Shown here piece by piece: positions 24,040-33,185 of a stretch of DNA of 64,000 nt. A model generated the notes under the pieces. It searched no databases, was not told where the DNA came from, and worked only from the letters and a program-made list of their open reading frames with translations. Source of the DNA: Candidatus Aristotella avistercoris (GTDB lineage: Bacteria > Bacillota > Clostridia > Oscillospirales > Ruminococcaceae); contig CAJFOV010000056.1 of NCBI GenBank assembly GCA_904397835.1, forward strand, positions 1 through 64,000, read 5' to 3'. The position numbers and the translations under genes are program-made. Numbering within the stretch: position 1 is the stretch's first letter; each line of letters opens with the position of its first letter.

Positions 24040-25039
24040 CTTGATTCTGCCGGTGTACAACCTGCAGGATTATTTGGAGAGCTGCCTATTGAGTATCCTG
24101 CCGCAGCTGACCCCTCAGGTGGAGGTGCTGCTGGTGGACGATGGCTCCACCGACAAAAGCCTTGTCCTGTGCCGCCGGTATGAGAGCGCCTATCCGGGCA
24201 TCCGTGTGTATCCCCAGGAGAACCAGGGTGTCTCGGTGGCCCGCAATGTGGGCCTGCGGCGGGCCCGGGGAGAGTACGTCTTTTTTATTGATGGCGACGA
24301 CCTGCTTCCGCCAGGGACGCTGGCCATGATTCTGCAGCAGATCCAGGAGCATCCCAATGTGGAGATCTTCTGCGGCGGCTGTGTCAAATTCCAATCCCAG
24401 GGCCCATTGCCGTCTCTGGAACCCTTCCCAGAGGGGGAGGTCCGGTGGATCAATGAGACCCATGGGCAGCAGACCCTGCTGCGCCTGCTCCAGAGCGGCC
24501 GGTTTTTGCCGGCTGCCTGGGCCGCCATTGTCCGGCGCAGTCTGTTGACAGAGCACCACATTCAATTTCCCCCAGGGTGGATCAACAACGAGGATGTGGA
24601 TACAGCCTTAAATTATTATTTGCAGGCAAGGCATGTTCGCGCCCTGCCCAGGCCACACTATTATTACCGTCAGGGCCGTCAAGGAGCCGCTACCGGCACC
24701 TTCACCCTGGAGCGGGTCCAAAATTCCCACCGCATGATCTCCTCCTGGCAAAGGCGGCTCCAGGGGAGCCAGATGCCCCGGGAACTGCTGAGCTATGTCA
24801 GGGACTATTTGGCCTATCAATATGCCATCGCCCTGGGAAGCGCCTATCTCTGCCAGAGGGAGGAGCGGGAGGAGGCCCTGGCCATGTTGCGCCCCCTGCG
24901 GGGTCTGCTCAAATCCAACCGGACCCCAAAGACCGCTCTGGTGGCCCGGCTGTACCGGGTGGTGGGCTACCGGGCCACGGCGAAGGCCCTGTCCATCTAC
25001 ATTCTGCGCAAGCGCCAGGGGGGAGAGGAAAAAGTATGA
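24023..25039 (+). CDS. Glycosyltransferase family 2
   Basis: Predicted 338-residue GT-A enzyme. The N-terminal domain has LSLILPVYNLQDYLESCL, LLVDDGSTDKS and the metal-binding DxD in FFIDGDDLLPPG. The acceptor side holds WINNEDVDTALNYYLQA. The C-terminal 100 residues are basic and helical. ATG 24023 is chosen over ATG 24017 because AGGAGG at 24008-24013 is too close to the latter. It overlaps the GT4 gene, and its stop overlaps the next start (ATGA). It transfers one sugar of the repeat unit; which sugar is unknown. Confidence 0.88.
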   Translation: MAPVLSLILPVYNLQDYLESCLLSILPQLTPQVEVLLVDDGSTDKSLVLCRRYESAYPGIRVYPQENQGVSVARNVGLRRARGEYVFFIDGDDLLPPGTLAMILQQIQEHPNVEIFCGGCVKFQSQGPLPSLEPFPEGEVRWINETHGQQTLLRLLQSGRFLPAAWAAIVRRSLLTEHHIQFPPGWINNEDVDTALNYYLQARHVRALPRPHYYYRQGRQGAATGTFTLERVQNSHRMISSWQRRLQGSQMPRELLSYVRDYLAYQYAIALGSAYLCQREEREEALAMLRPLRGLLKSNRTPKTALVARLYRVVGYRATAKALSIYILRKRQGGEEKV

Positions 25040-26043
25040 AGTCACTCACCGTCATTGTCCCTGCCTATCAGGTGCAGGATTATCTGCGGGAGGCGCTGGA
25101 TTCCCTCCTGGTGGCCCAGGTTCTTCCCTATCTGGAGGTTCTGGTGGTGGATGACGGCTCCACCGACCGCACGGGGGAGATTGCCCTGACATACCAGAGG
25201 CGCTATCCCCAGGTGTTCCGGTACCTGCCCAAGAAAAATGGCGGCCACGGTTCTACCATCAATCTGGGAATGCAGCAGGCCACAGGGGCCTATCTCAAGG
25301 TGTTGGATGGGGACGACTGGTTCCGGAGCGAGGGCCTGCTGCAGCTGATGGCCTTTTTGCAGGGAGCGGATCAGGATGTGGTCCTGACCCCCTATGAGAC
25401 CTACAACATGCAGACCCAGGAGGTTCAATCCCATCGGTTTGACCAGGTGCAGTACCACCGGACCTACCGCGCCCCGGAGGATCCCATCCCCAACAGTCAT
25501 TTTGCCTTGACCACCGTGTGCTACCGCACAGATTTTTTGCGTGGGCTGGGTCTGACCCTGCAGGAGAACACCTTCTACGTGGATGAGGAGTTCATCGGCA
25601 TCCCTCTGTTGCATCTGCAGACCTGGGCCTATCTGCCGGACCCCCTGTATGTCTACCGCATTGGAAATGCCAACCAGAGCGTGGCCATCGAAAACCGCCT
25701 GAGACGGCTGGATCATTCCGAGCGGGTCATTGGCCGTCTGCTGCAGGAGCTGCAGCACACCGCGGTGGACCCTTGCCACCAGGCGCCCCTCCTGGACCGG
25801 CTCCATCGCCTGGTGACGGGCTATGCCCTGTACACACTGATCTATCTGCCGGATCGGGCCAGGGGGAGGGCCCTCTTTTTGCGCATGTGGAGCAAAGCCC
25901 GGCAAATTCCGCAGCTGGAGCGACGCTGCCGCTCCAAGGCGCGCCTGTTCCAGCTGTTGCACGCCCTCGGCGTTGGTGGCAGCCAATATGATTGGCTGCG
26001 ATCCCGCAAGAGCCTGCAAAAATACCGACAAGCAGAAATTTAG
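25036..26043 (+). CDS. Glycosyltransferase family 2
   Basis: Predicted 335-residue GT-A enzyme, distinct from its neighbour. It opens LTVIVPAYQVQDYLREALDS, with VVDDGSTDRTG, the KKNGGHGSTINLGMQ segment typical of EpsE/EpsJ-like transferases, and the DxD in VLDGDDWFRS. FYVDEEFIGIPLL marks the catalytic base region. The C-terminal part is helical and basic. It overlaps the previous stop by four bases and is 10 bases from glf. Next to a UDP-galactopyranose mutase, one of the two GT2 enzymes may transfer galactofuranose; that is inference. Confidence 0.87.
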   Translation: MKSLTVIVPAYQVQDYLREALDSLLVAQVLPYLEVLVVDDGSTDRTGEIALTYQRRYPQVFRYLPKKNGGHGSTINLGMQQATGAYLKVLDGDDWFRSEGLLQLMAFLQGADQDVVLTPYETYNMQTQEVQSHRFDQVQYHRTYRAPEDPIPNSHFALTTVCYRTDFLRGLGLTLQENTFYVDEEFIGIPLLHLQTWAYLPDPLYVYRIGNANQSVAIENRLRRLDHSERVIGRLLQELQHTAVDPCHQAPLLDRLHRLVTGYALYTLIYLPDRARGRALFLRMWSKARQIPQLERRCRSKARLFQLLHALGVGGSQYDWLRSRKSLQKYRQAEI

Positions 26044-26053
26044 AGGTGAAACT

Positions 26054-27238
26054 ATGGCACAACAGCAATATTTGGTGGTGGGCAGCGGCTTTGCTGGTTC
26101 CGTCCTGGCCCGCCGACTGGCCCAGGAGCAGAACGCCCGGGTGACCATTTTGGAAAAGCGGGATCATATCGCCGGCAACATGTACGATGCCTACGATCAG
26201 GCCGGGGTGCTGGTCCACCGCTATGGGCCGCACATTCTGGTCCTGAATCGGGCGGACTGTTTCCAGTTCTTGAGCCGCTTCACCGATTGGACCTACTACG
26301 AACACCGGGTGCTGACGGAGATCGACGGCATCCAGGTTCCGCTGCCCATCAACTTCACCTCCATCCGCACCCTGTTCCCGCCCCTGCAGGCCCAGGAGAT
26401 CATCGATCTTCTTCTGGAGACCTATGGGGAGCATGCCCAGATCCCCATTCTGGAGCTGCGCAAAAACCAGAGCCCCCTGATCCAAGACTTTGCCGGCTTT
26501 GTCTACCGCAAGGTCTTTTTGGACTACACCACCAAGATGTGGGACCTGGATCCCACCCAGGTGGACCCCAGTGTGACAGCTCGTATCCCCGTGCGCCTGT
26601 CCTATGATTCCCGCCATTTTTTGCAGAAGTATCAATACATGCCAAAAGAGGGTTACACCAAGCTCTTTGAGCGAATGCTGGATCACCCCAACATCCAGGT
26701 TCAATTGAACACCAACGCGGTGGATCACCTACAGCTCAAGGGCGGCAGGGTCTATCTGGATGGATCACGCTATAAGGGCGGTGTCATCTACACCGGGCCA
26801 GTGGATGAGCTGCTGGGCTACCGGTATGGGGAGCTGCCCTACCGGTCCCTCCACTTCCAATGGGAGACCTGGCAGCGGGATCATATCCAGGCCTCTCCTG
26901 TGCTCAACTGGCCGGACAAACGGCCAGCCACCCGCCGTACCGAGATGAAACGCCTGACCCAGCAGGAGATCCCCGGTGTCACCACCACCCTGACGGAGAT
27001 CCCCGGGGCCTACAGCAGGGGAGACGCTGTCTTTGGCGAGCCCTATTACCCCATTGTCAACGACCAGTGCCAAGGGCAATATGAGCGCTATGCCCGGGAG
27101 CTGGAGAACTATCCGCAGATCACTCTGGTGGGCCGTCTGGCGGAGTACCGCTATTACAACATGGAGGCTGTGATCTGCCGGGCTTTTCAGATCTATGAGG
27201 AACTCTGCCAACCCAAGGAATCGGGGGGGATCGCATGA
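26054..27238 (+). CDS. glf: UDP-galactopyranose mutase
   Basis: Predicted 394-residue flavoenzyme converting UDP-galactopyranose to UDP-galactofuranose, the donor for galactofuranose in surface glycans. The FAD-binding Rossmann start is YLVVGSGFAGSVLARRLAQ, followed by EKRDHIAGNMYD and the conserved YGPHILVLN. Catalytic and substrate residues appear in FLDYTTKMWDLDPTQ, in the arginine-containing RIPVRLSYDSRHF, and near the end in GRLAEYRYYNMEAVI. ATG 26054 follows an AGAGGTG site. The stop overlaps the start of the next gene. The gene shows that the glycan made by this operon contains galactofuranose. Confidence 0.95.
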   Translation: MAQQQYLVVGSGFAGSVLARRLAQEQNARVTILEKRDHIAGNMYDAYDQAGVLVHRYGPHILVLNRADCFQFLSRFTDWTYYEHRVLTEIDGIQVPLPINFTSIRTLFPPLQAQEIIDLLLETYGEHAQIPILELRKNQSPLIQDFAGFVYRKVFLDYTTKMWDLDPTQVDPSVTARIPVRLSYDSRHFLQKYQYMPKEGYTKLFERMLDHPNIQVQLNTNAVDHLQLKGGRVYLDGSRYKGGVIYTGPVDELLGYRYGELPYRSLHFQWETWQRDHIQASPVLNWPDKRPATRRTEMKRLTQQEIPGVTTTLTEIPGAYSRGDAVFGEPYYPIVNDQCQGQYERYARELENYPQITLVGRLAEYRYYNMEAVICRAFQIYEELCQPKESGGIA

Positions 27239-28701
27239 GAAAGACCTGGTATCTCCTGCTGGTGGATGGCTCCCTGTATCTGCTGCTCTTCACCCTGGTC
27301 TCCTTCTGCACCGTGCTGCCGGCCCTCCATGTCTTTGCAAACCCGGTGATGCCCCTCTTTTTGGTGTGGGGGCTGCTGATTCTGGGTTACCACCTGCTGA
27401 TCCGGCGGAAAAACTTGTTTCGGGATCACCTGCTGTTGGGCATCTTTCTGCTGAGTTATCTTGTCACCATGCTCCTGCACCGGGAAAATTTTTTGGAAAA
27501 TCTCAAGACCCTGCTCTGGACTGCCTGCTTTTTCTACGTCTTTTTGGAGGCATTCCCCAGGAACCGCTGGGAGGAAAACCGGCGCCTCTTTGTACACTGG
27601 ACCAATCTGCTCTTGATTCTGACCTTTGTTGCAGGGCTCCTCTCCTGTCTGATGTATCTGACCCAGTACCTGCACTATATCGATGTGCCCTTTAACGCCC
27701 ACCAGCCCCAGGGCCTGTGGGGCAACCGGTTGGTGGGTGTCTATCGGGAGGCCAACTTTGGGGCCATGTTTGGCATGGTCTCCATGGGGCTGTCCGTCTA
27801 TCACCTGTGTACTGTCAAGGATCGGAGGGCCTTTCACATCGTCAATCTGGTGGTGCAGTTCTTCTTTGTCATCTGGACCCTCTCCCGGGGCGCCCTGGTG
27901 ACCATGTGTGCGGTACTGCCCCTCGTGATCTTTTTATCTGCCCATCATCAGGGTCTCTCAGTTTGGCGGAGCGCCGCATGTGCGGTGCTGTCAGCGGTAC
28001 TATATTTGGCCTGTTTCTGGGGCATTCCCCAGATCACTGGGTATATCCCGCCCTACCTCAACGCCAAAATTGAGCAGTATGTCATCATCAATGACAGCCA
28101 CCGCAGCCCCGATTTTACAGACGAGGTGCGCGATGAACACAACAAAGTGGAGCCGGGGCGGGACTATGATAAGGGATTTTCCGACGTGATCCAGGGGGAA
28201 AACGACGCCGATGACGAGGACTTTTTGAAGGACATCTCCACCGGACGCCTGGCGGTCTGGAAGGATGCGGTACTCACCTGGGTACACTACCCCCTCTTTG
28301 GCGTGGGGGCGCGCAACATCTCCCACTATGCAAAACTGATCCGCCCCAACGGGATGCTGGCCCGCTCCTACAGCATGCACAATGCCTTTCTGCGGGTGCT
28401 GCTCTCCTGCGGGGCAGTGGGCTTCCTGCTGTTGATGACCTGGGGCATCGTGGTGCTGTTGCGGCACTTGGGGTGTCTGTGGCTCCGGCAGGCGCCACAG
28501 GGACTCACCCTCGGCGGTTATACGGCCCTGTTTGGGGTGGTTTTGACCATCCTTGCAGCCTGTTGCTTTTTGGATGGGCTGTTTCTCTATACCAGTGCCG
28601 AGTCGGTGATCTTCTGGGTTCTCATTGGCTACCTCTACAGCTTATTGCCCCAGCGGGAGAACCAAAGCAAAACCAGGCAGGGCAAATTCCACTGGATCTA
28701 G
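27235..28701 (+). CDS. O-antigen ligase/polymerase-like membrane protein (Wzy/WaaL type)
   Basis: Predicted 488-residue membrane protein with about ten to twelve segments. The Wzy_C domain includes TLSRGALVTMCAVLP (near residue 220) and a large extracytoplasmic acidic loop (about 285-345, with DEVRDEHNKVEPGRDYD). The loop leads to PLFGVGARNISHYAK and SMHNAFLRVLLSCG, the histidine- and glycine-containing signature of ligases and polymerases. It would join repeat units or transfer finished chains outside the membrane. It overlaps glf by four bases. Polymerase is more likely than ligase, since a flippase gene is present and the organism is Gram-positive. Confidence 0.83.
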   Translation: MRKTWYLLLVDGSLYLLLFTLVSFCTVLPALHVFANPVMPLFLVWGLLILGYHLLIRRKNLFRDHLLLGIFLLSYLVTMLLHRENFLENLKTLLWTACFFYVFLEAFPRNRWEENRRLFVHWTNLLLILTFVAGLLSCLMYLTQYLHYIDVPFNAHQPQGLWGNRLVGVYREANFGAMFGMVSMGLSVYHLCTVKDRRAFHIVNLVVQFFFVIWTLSRGALVTMCAVLPLVIFLSAHHQGLSVWRSAACAVLSAVLYLACFWGIPQITGYIPPYLNAKIEQYVIINDSHRSPDFTDEVRDEHNKVEPGRDYDKGFSDVIQGENDADDEDFLKDISTGRLAVWKDAVLTWVHYPLFGVGARNISHYAKLIRPNGMLARSYSMHNAFLRVLLSCGAVGFLLLMTWGIVVLLRHLGCLWLRQAPQGLTLGGYTALFGVVLTILAACCFLDGLFLYTSAESVIFWVLIGYLYSLLPQRENQSKTRQGKFHWI

Positions 28702-28709
28702 GTGAAACC

Positions 28710-29801
28710 ATGATTGCTTTTTTGTGTGCCACCCCTTATCAGGCGTTCAACGCAGTGCAAATCAAACGTTCCCTCTACCCCTCGGAGCGTGCGGATCTAT
28801 ATCTGCTGACCTATACCAGCGATCTGTCGGGGCTGTGCGCCCCCTTGGAGAGATCGGGCCTGTTCCAACAGGTGTATCTGGTCCACACCTTTGACGGGTC
28901 CGGCAGTGCGGGCAAAATGGTGGGACATCTCTGCTTCCTCCAGAAGGATCTGGCCAAGATTCTCCAGGCAAAGGTCTATTCCGCCCTCTTTGGCACCTGT
29001 GTGGGGAGTGTCAACACCGTCTTCTATTCCCATCTACGGCGCAACAGCCCCGACCTGGCCTTCCACTACTACGACGAGGGGATTGGTATCTACTGTGTCC
29101 CCATCTTCCAGGAGAGTGCAAAGCTGCGCCGGTTCGTCCGTCTGACCGGCGGCCGGGATTACTACAGCGAGATCCAGAGCCTCCTGGTCTATCAGCCGCA
29201 GGCCATGGTGGAGAACCGCACCTTCCTTGTGCGCAGGATTCCCCCAGTCTCTCCCCAGGATGCGCCGGTTTACAACCGGATCTTTGGCTATGGGGAAGAG
29301 GGAGCCTTCTACCAGGACCGTCCGGTGCTCTTTTTGGACCAGGCCTTTCAAAAGCAACTGAACCTACCTGTTCCAACTGGAAAGCTCCTAGAACGGGTTG
29401 CCGCCGCCTGTGGGCCCCAGAACGTCGCCCTGCGGCTGCACCCCACCCGCCCGCCAGAGGATGGGGAGTACAGGGGGTGCGATGTGGCTGTGGCGCCGGC
29501 GTCCCCCTGCCCCTGGGAAGTGCTGCTGCTGAATTTGGATCTGGAAGACCGGATTTTTGTTTCTGTCCATTCCACCGCCTGCCTGACCCCCAAGCTGGTC
29601 TTTGACCAGGAGCCCACTGTGATTCTGTTGTACCGGCTGGTGGAGGAGCTGTTTGAGCGGCTCCCGCCCCACCTGCGGCCCAACGAGGCGTTTTTTCAGG
29701 CGGTGCGCGACACCTACCGCCGGCCAGAGCGGTTTTTGATCCCCAGTTCTATCCAGGAACTGGAAGATTATCTGCAGAGTAGAAAGGAGTGGCGAAGATG
29801 A
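28710..29801 (+). CDS. Sialyltransferase-like glycosyltransferase (GT52/polysialyltransferase type)
   Basis: Predicted 363-residue cytoplasmic enzyme. The opening MIAFLCATPYQAFNAVQIK resembles family GT52 and related sialyltransferases. The C-terminal half has the His-Pro motif in ALRLHPTRPP (CMP-nonulosonate binding) and a Ser/Thr motif in VSVHSTACLTPKLV, the pattern of bacterial sialyltransferases. The presence of CMP-nonulosonate synthetase and NeuB genes in the same operon supports it. The start follows GGTGA by a short space. The stop overlaps the next gene. It most likely adds a sialic-acid-like sugar to the repeat unit. Family placement is moderate, since overall identity is low by eye. 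Confidence 0.7.
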   Translation: MIAFLCATPYQAFNAVQIKRSLYPSERADLYLLTYTSDLSGLCAPLERSGLFQQVYLVHTFDGSGSAGKMVGHLCFLQKDLAKILQAKVYSALFGTCVGSVNTVFYSHLRRNSPDLAFHYYDEGIGIYCVPIFQESAKLRRFVRLTGGRDYYSEIQSLLVYQPQAMVENRTFLVRRIPPVSPQDAPVYNRIFGYGEEGAFYQDRPVLFLDQAFQKQLNLPVPTGKLLERVAAACGPQNVALRLHPTRPPEDGEYRGCDVAVAPASPCPWEVLLLNLDLEDRIFVSVHSTACLTPKLVFDQEPTVILLYRLVEELFERLPPHLRPNEAFFQAVRDTYRRPERFLIPSSIQELEDYLQSRKEWRR

Positions 29802-30934
29802 AGGTTTTTCTTCTATCCGGAGCATATAAAAATGCTGGCGATTTTTTAATTGTCCGCCGTGGCCAGCAGCTGCTGGAGCGTCTCATCCCCGATTGCCAGA
29901 TTACGCTGCATGAGCGGCGGCTCCCCTTGGAGGATAAATTGAATCTGATGAATGGCTGTGATTTGGCGGTTCTCTGCGGGGGTCCTGGTTATTCCTCTGA
30001 CTTCTATCCAAGTCAGATACCGCTGGTGAAGGATTTAAGTTCCATCCATCCCAAATTGATGGCATTGGGGATGGGGTGGCAGTCCCGGCGCACGGACGCC
30101 GCCACCCGGATGACCTATCACTTTGCCGCGCCAATGGCCGGCCTGCTGGCAAGAATCCAAAAAGATACCCACATTCTGGGTTGTAGGGACTGGTTTGCGG
30201 TGGAGATCCTCCGGCGCAATGGCTATTCCGGCGCCACCATGACGGGGTGCCCGGCCTGGTATCATCCGGACTTTTTGGACAAGACAGAACCCGCCCTCAC
30301 CAACCTGGAGCAGGTGCGGCACATTGGCATATCGGATCCGGCCAACCTGGCGGTTCACGGGCCGCAGATGGAGGATCTCATTCACTTTTTGCAGGCCCGT
30401 TTTCCCGATGCACAGCTGCATGTCTTCTTTCACCGGGGAACACAGATGGACGCAAATACAGATCGGGCCACGGCCGACCATCTGCAAAAGATAATTGCTT
30501 TTTTAAAGCGCGAAGGCGTCCCCTACCAGGACATTGCCTATGGATGTGAGGGATTTTCCTCCTACGATAGCTGTGACCTGCACATTGGATTCCGGGTCCA
30601 TGCGCACATCTATAATATGAGCCGCAGAACCCCCTCCTTCCTGTTGGAGGAGGACTGCCGCGGTACAGGGACCAACGATGCCATGGGGCTGCCTGGCCTG
30701 CGGGCCTATAGCGAGCGGGCAAATCGGATGCCCGAAAAGGTCTACCGCCTTGCGATGCAACTTCGTCCCCAAATTTTGGCCAATCCCAACCTGCTGCCAG
30801 AACTTGAGGCTCAGTTGGACCGTCAGCAGGACACCGGTTTTTGGACCTACCGCCAGGCCTATGAGACCATGTCCAAGACCTATCAGGCCATGGTGCGCCA
30901 GGTGCAGCAGGCTGTGGCGTTGGGAGAGGGATAA
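29798..30934 (+). CDS. Polysaccharide pyruvyl transferase family protein
   Basis: Predicted 378-residue protein. The N-terminal Rossmann-like start VFLLSGAYKNAGDFLIVRRG contains the N-x-GD motif of the family. CDLAVLCGGPGYSSDFYP, DWFAVEILRRNG, and the C-terminal SSYDSCDLHIGFRVHAHIYN with its conserved histidine pair complete it. Members add a pyruvate ketal from phosphoenolpyruvate to a sugar, placing a negative charge. ATG 29798 follows AAAGGAG by eight bases and overlaps the previous stop. Six bases separate it from the flippase gene. Confidence 0.85.
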   Translation: MKVFLLSGAYKNAGDFLIVRRGQQLLERLIPDCQITLHERRLPLEDKLNLMNGCDLAVLCGGPGYSSDFYPSQIPLVKDLSSIHPKLMALGMGWQSRRTDAATRMTYHFAAPMAGLLARIQKDTHILGCRDWFAVEILRRNGYSGATMTGCPAWYHPDFLDKTEPALTNLEQVRHIGISDPANLAVHGPQMEDLIHFLQARFPDAQLHVFFHRGTQMDANTDRATADHLQKIIAFLKREGVPYQDIAYGCEGFSSYDSCDLHIGFRVHAHIYNMSRRTPSFLLEEDCRGTGTNDAMGLPGLRAYSERANRMPEKVYRLAMQLRPQILANPNLLPELEAQLDRQQDTGFWTYRQAYETMSKTYQAMVRQVQQAVALGEG

Positions 30935-30940
30935 ACTGCC

Positions 30941-32488
30941 ATGTCAGAGGGAAGAACCATAAAGTCTTTGCGCAATGTGATCTATGGGGTACTGGGCCAG
31001 GTGCTCACCTATGGATGTAATTTTCTGGTGCGCACCGTCCTCATTCGCACCCTGACAGTGGAGTATTGGGGCGTGAGCGGCCTGTTCTCTACGGTCCTGA
31101 CCCTGCTGAGCCTATCGGAACTTGGCGTGGGGACCGCGATCCTCTTTCACCTTTATAAACCCATGGCCCAGGGGGATCAGGATAAGGTGTGCGCCCTCAT
31201 GGACCTGTACCGCAGGGCCTACCGGTGGATTGGCCTGGTCGTAGCAGGCATTGGCGTTCTTCTGATTCCCTTCCTCCCCTATCTGATCAAAGGGGGCGAG
31301 GGGATCGAGCACCTCACCTGGATCTATCTGCTCTTTCTCTTTCAAAGTGTGACCTCCTACCTGTTTTTTGCCTATAAATCCGCCATTTTTGAGGCCAACC
31401 AGCAGAAATACCTGGTGGTCACGGCGGGTTACTGGTTCACCATCCTCTCCTGCGTGGGGCAGATCGCCCTGCTGGTGCTCACCCACAATTACATTGCAAC
31501 CCTTTTGGTTCAAATTGGGTGCAACATCGCCAAAAACCTCTATGTGGCCTACCGGGCAGACCGGGCGTTCCCCTATTTAAAGGAGCCGGTGACAGAAAAA
31601 TTGACCCGGGAGGAATTGACGGAGATTGGCCGCAACGTCTACGGCCTGGCCATGAACAAGGTGGCCGGGGTGGCCCTCAATGCAACGGACAGCCTGGTGA
31701 TCTCCGCTTATTTGGGGCTGACCGCCGTTGGCATCTACTCCAACTACCAGATGATCTTCCAGGCGTGCCTGATGGTGGTCTCCACCATCTTCAGTTCCCT
31801 GACTGCCAGCATTGGTAACCTCAACGCCACAGAAACTCCAGAGAAGAAGTATCAGGTGTTCCGCCGGATCTCCTTTGCCAACTACTTCTTCTATGGGGGA
31901 ATTTCCACTGTTCTGTGGGTAATACTCAATGACTTTGTAGAGATTTGGACAGGAGATAGGGCCTTTATTTATCCCATGTGGGTCACAGGGATCTTAATCT
32001 TAAACTTTTTGACCAGCGGCTTGCTCTCCGCGGTCACCTCCTTTCGGGACGCCTGCGGCCTCTACTGGCAGGGGCGGTACCGCATGTTGATCTATGGGCT
32101 GCTCAATGTGATTTTTTCCATCCTCTTGGTCCGTCCGTTGGGGGCGGGAGGTGTCTTTTTAGCGACTATATTGGGCCGTATGCTCATTGTTTTCACCTAT
32201 GACCCCTGGCTGGTGTTCTGGCATGTCTTTCAATGTTCACCCAAAGCGTTTTATGGGAAATTCCTACAGCACCTGTGCGTTACCGTATTGGCAGCAGCCT
32301 TTGGAAGGTTTTGTTGCCAATGGATTGCTATGGATACCCTTTGGGGTGTGATATTAGGAGCATGTGTGAGCGGCATTGTCTTTTTATTCATAACAGTTCT
32401 CTGTTTTCTGCGTTCGGAGGAACTGGCCTATTACTGGGACATTGTCCTTCGGATTTTGCGGGGCAACCGGCGAGAGAGGAGCAAATAA
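30941..32488 (+). CDS. Polysaccharide flippase (Wzx/MATE-like MOP superfamily)
   Basis: Predicted 515-residue membrane protein with about 12-14 segments. The start SLRNVIYGVLGQVLTYGCNF and the conserved VNDFVEIW-like segment (ILNDFVEIWTGD) are typical of polysaccharide biosynthesis flippases. Other marks are GLFSTVLTLLSLSELGVGTAI and MNKVAGVALNATDSLVISAY. It would move the lipid-linked repeat unit across the membrane. GC content falls in the last third and remains low through the acyltransferase gene, hinting at a mosaic origin. It is separated by one base from the next start codon. Confidence 0.9.
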   Translation: MSEGRTIKSLRNVIYGVLGQVLTYGCNFLVRTVLIRTLTVEYWGVSGLFSTVLTLLSLSELGVGTAILFHLYKPMAQGDQDKVCALMDLYRRAYRWIGLVVAGIGVLLIPFLPYLIKGGEGIEHLTWIYLLFLFQSVTSYLFFAYKSAIFEANQQKYLVVTAGYWFTILSCVGQIALLVLTHNYIATLLVQIGCNIAKNLYVAYRADRAFPYLKEPVTEKLTREELTEIGRNVYGLAMNKVAGVALNATDSLVISAYLGLTAVGIYSNYQMIFQACLMVVSTIFSSLTASIGNLNATETPEKKYQVFRRISFANYFFYGGISTVLWVILNDFVEIWTGDRAFIYPMWVTGILILNFLTSGLLSAVTSFRDACGLYWQGRYRMLIYGLLNVIFSILLVRPLGAGGVFLATILGRMLIVFTYDPWLVFWHVFQCSPKAFYGKFLQHLCVTVLAAAFGRFCCQWIAMDTLWGVILGACVSGIVFLFITVLCFLRSEELAYYWDIVLRILRGNRRERSK

Positions 32489-32489
32489 T

Positions 32490-33185
32490 ATGAAGTGGCT
32501 ATCCAATCTGCGGACATACCTGGTGGATCCATCGGCGGTTCGCAACCGGAACCAGTGGGGACATCAGGGGGAGGGCATTGTCATTGCCCCCTATGTGGAC
32601 CTTTCAAAGGTGCAGCTGGATGATTATGTAAGTATTGCCCACCACGCCCAAGTGAGCGAGAGCATGCTGGGGCGTGGCACCTCCGTAGGGCGCTACAGCA
32701 AGATCCGCCAGGCCCAGATCGGCCGCTACTGTTCCATTGCCTGGGATGTGACCATCGGCGCACCGGCCCATCCCCTCAACAGGATTTCAAGCCATGCTTT
32801 TTCATATCGCAAACAGTTTGGAATAACCGACCATGATGAAGTTTTTCCACAAAAGACAACGGTGATCGGGCATGACGTTTGGATTGGCTGTTCTGCCATT
32901 TTGATCTCTGGAATAACAGTGGGAGATGGGGCCGTCATTGGCGCAGGGGCGGTTGTGACCAAAGATGTACCACCCTATGCCATAGTGGCCGGTGTTCCAG
33001 CACGAAAAATCCGGGATCGCTTTTCTTTAGAATTACAAGAAATATTGGAAGAGGCAGCCTGGTGGAACTGGAGCGAAAAGAGACTGCGGAATAGCCTGCA
33101 CATCTTTCAACAGGAGATTGATCAAATGTCCCCAGAACAACTGAGGGATCTGTTAGAACAGGCAAAGGGGGATAGCGAGCGATGA
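32490..33185 (+). CDS. Hexapeptide-repeat acyltransferase (left-handed beta-helix)
   Basis: Predicted 231-residue acyltransferase. Hexapeptide turns run from about residue 30 (APYVDLSKVQLDDYVSI) to about 185, interrupted by a loop at AHPLNRISSHAFSYRKQF. The most regular part is WIGCSAILISGITVGDGAVI, then GAGAVVTKDVPPYAIVAGVPA, the CatB/VatD-like acetyltransferase ending. The catalytic histidine is probably in the AHPLNR/SSHAF loop. About 45 further residues form a helical tail. It likely O- or N-acetylates a sugar of the repeat unit or the nonulosonate. It overlaps the next gene by four bases (ATGA). Confidence 0.88.
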   Translation: MKWLSNLRTYLVDPSAVRNRNQWGHQGEGIVIAPYVDLSKVQLDDYVSIAHHAQVSESMLGRGTSVGRYSKIRQAQIGRYCSIAWDVTIGAPAHPLNRISSHAFSYRKQFGITDHDEVFPQKTTVIGHDVWIGCSAILISGITVGDGAVIGAGAVVTKDVPPYAIVAGVPARKIRDRFSLELQEILEEAAWWNWSEKRLRNSLHIFQQEIDQMSPEQLRDLLEQAKGDSER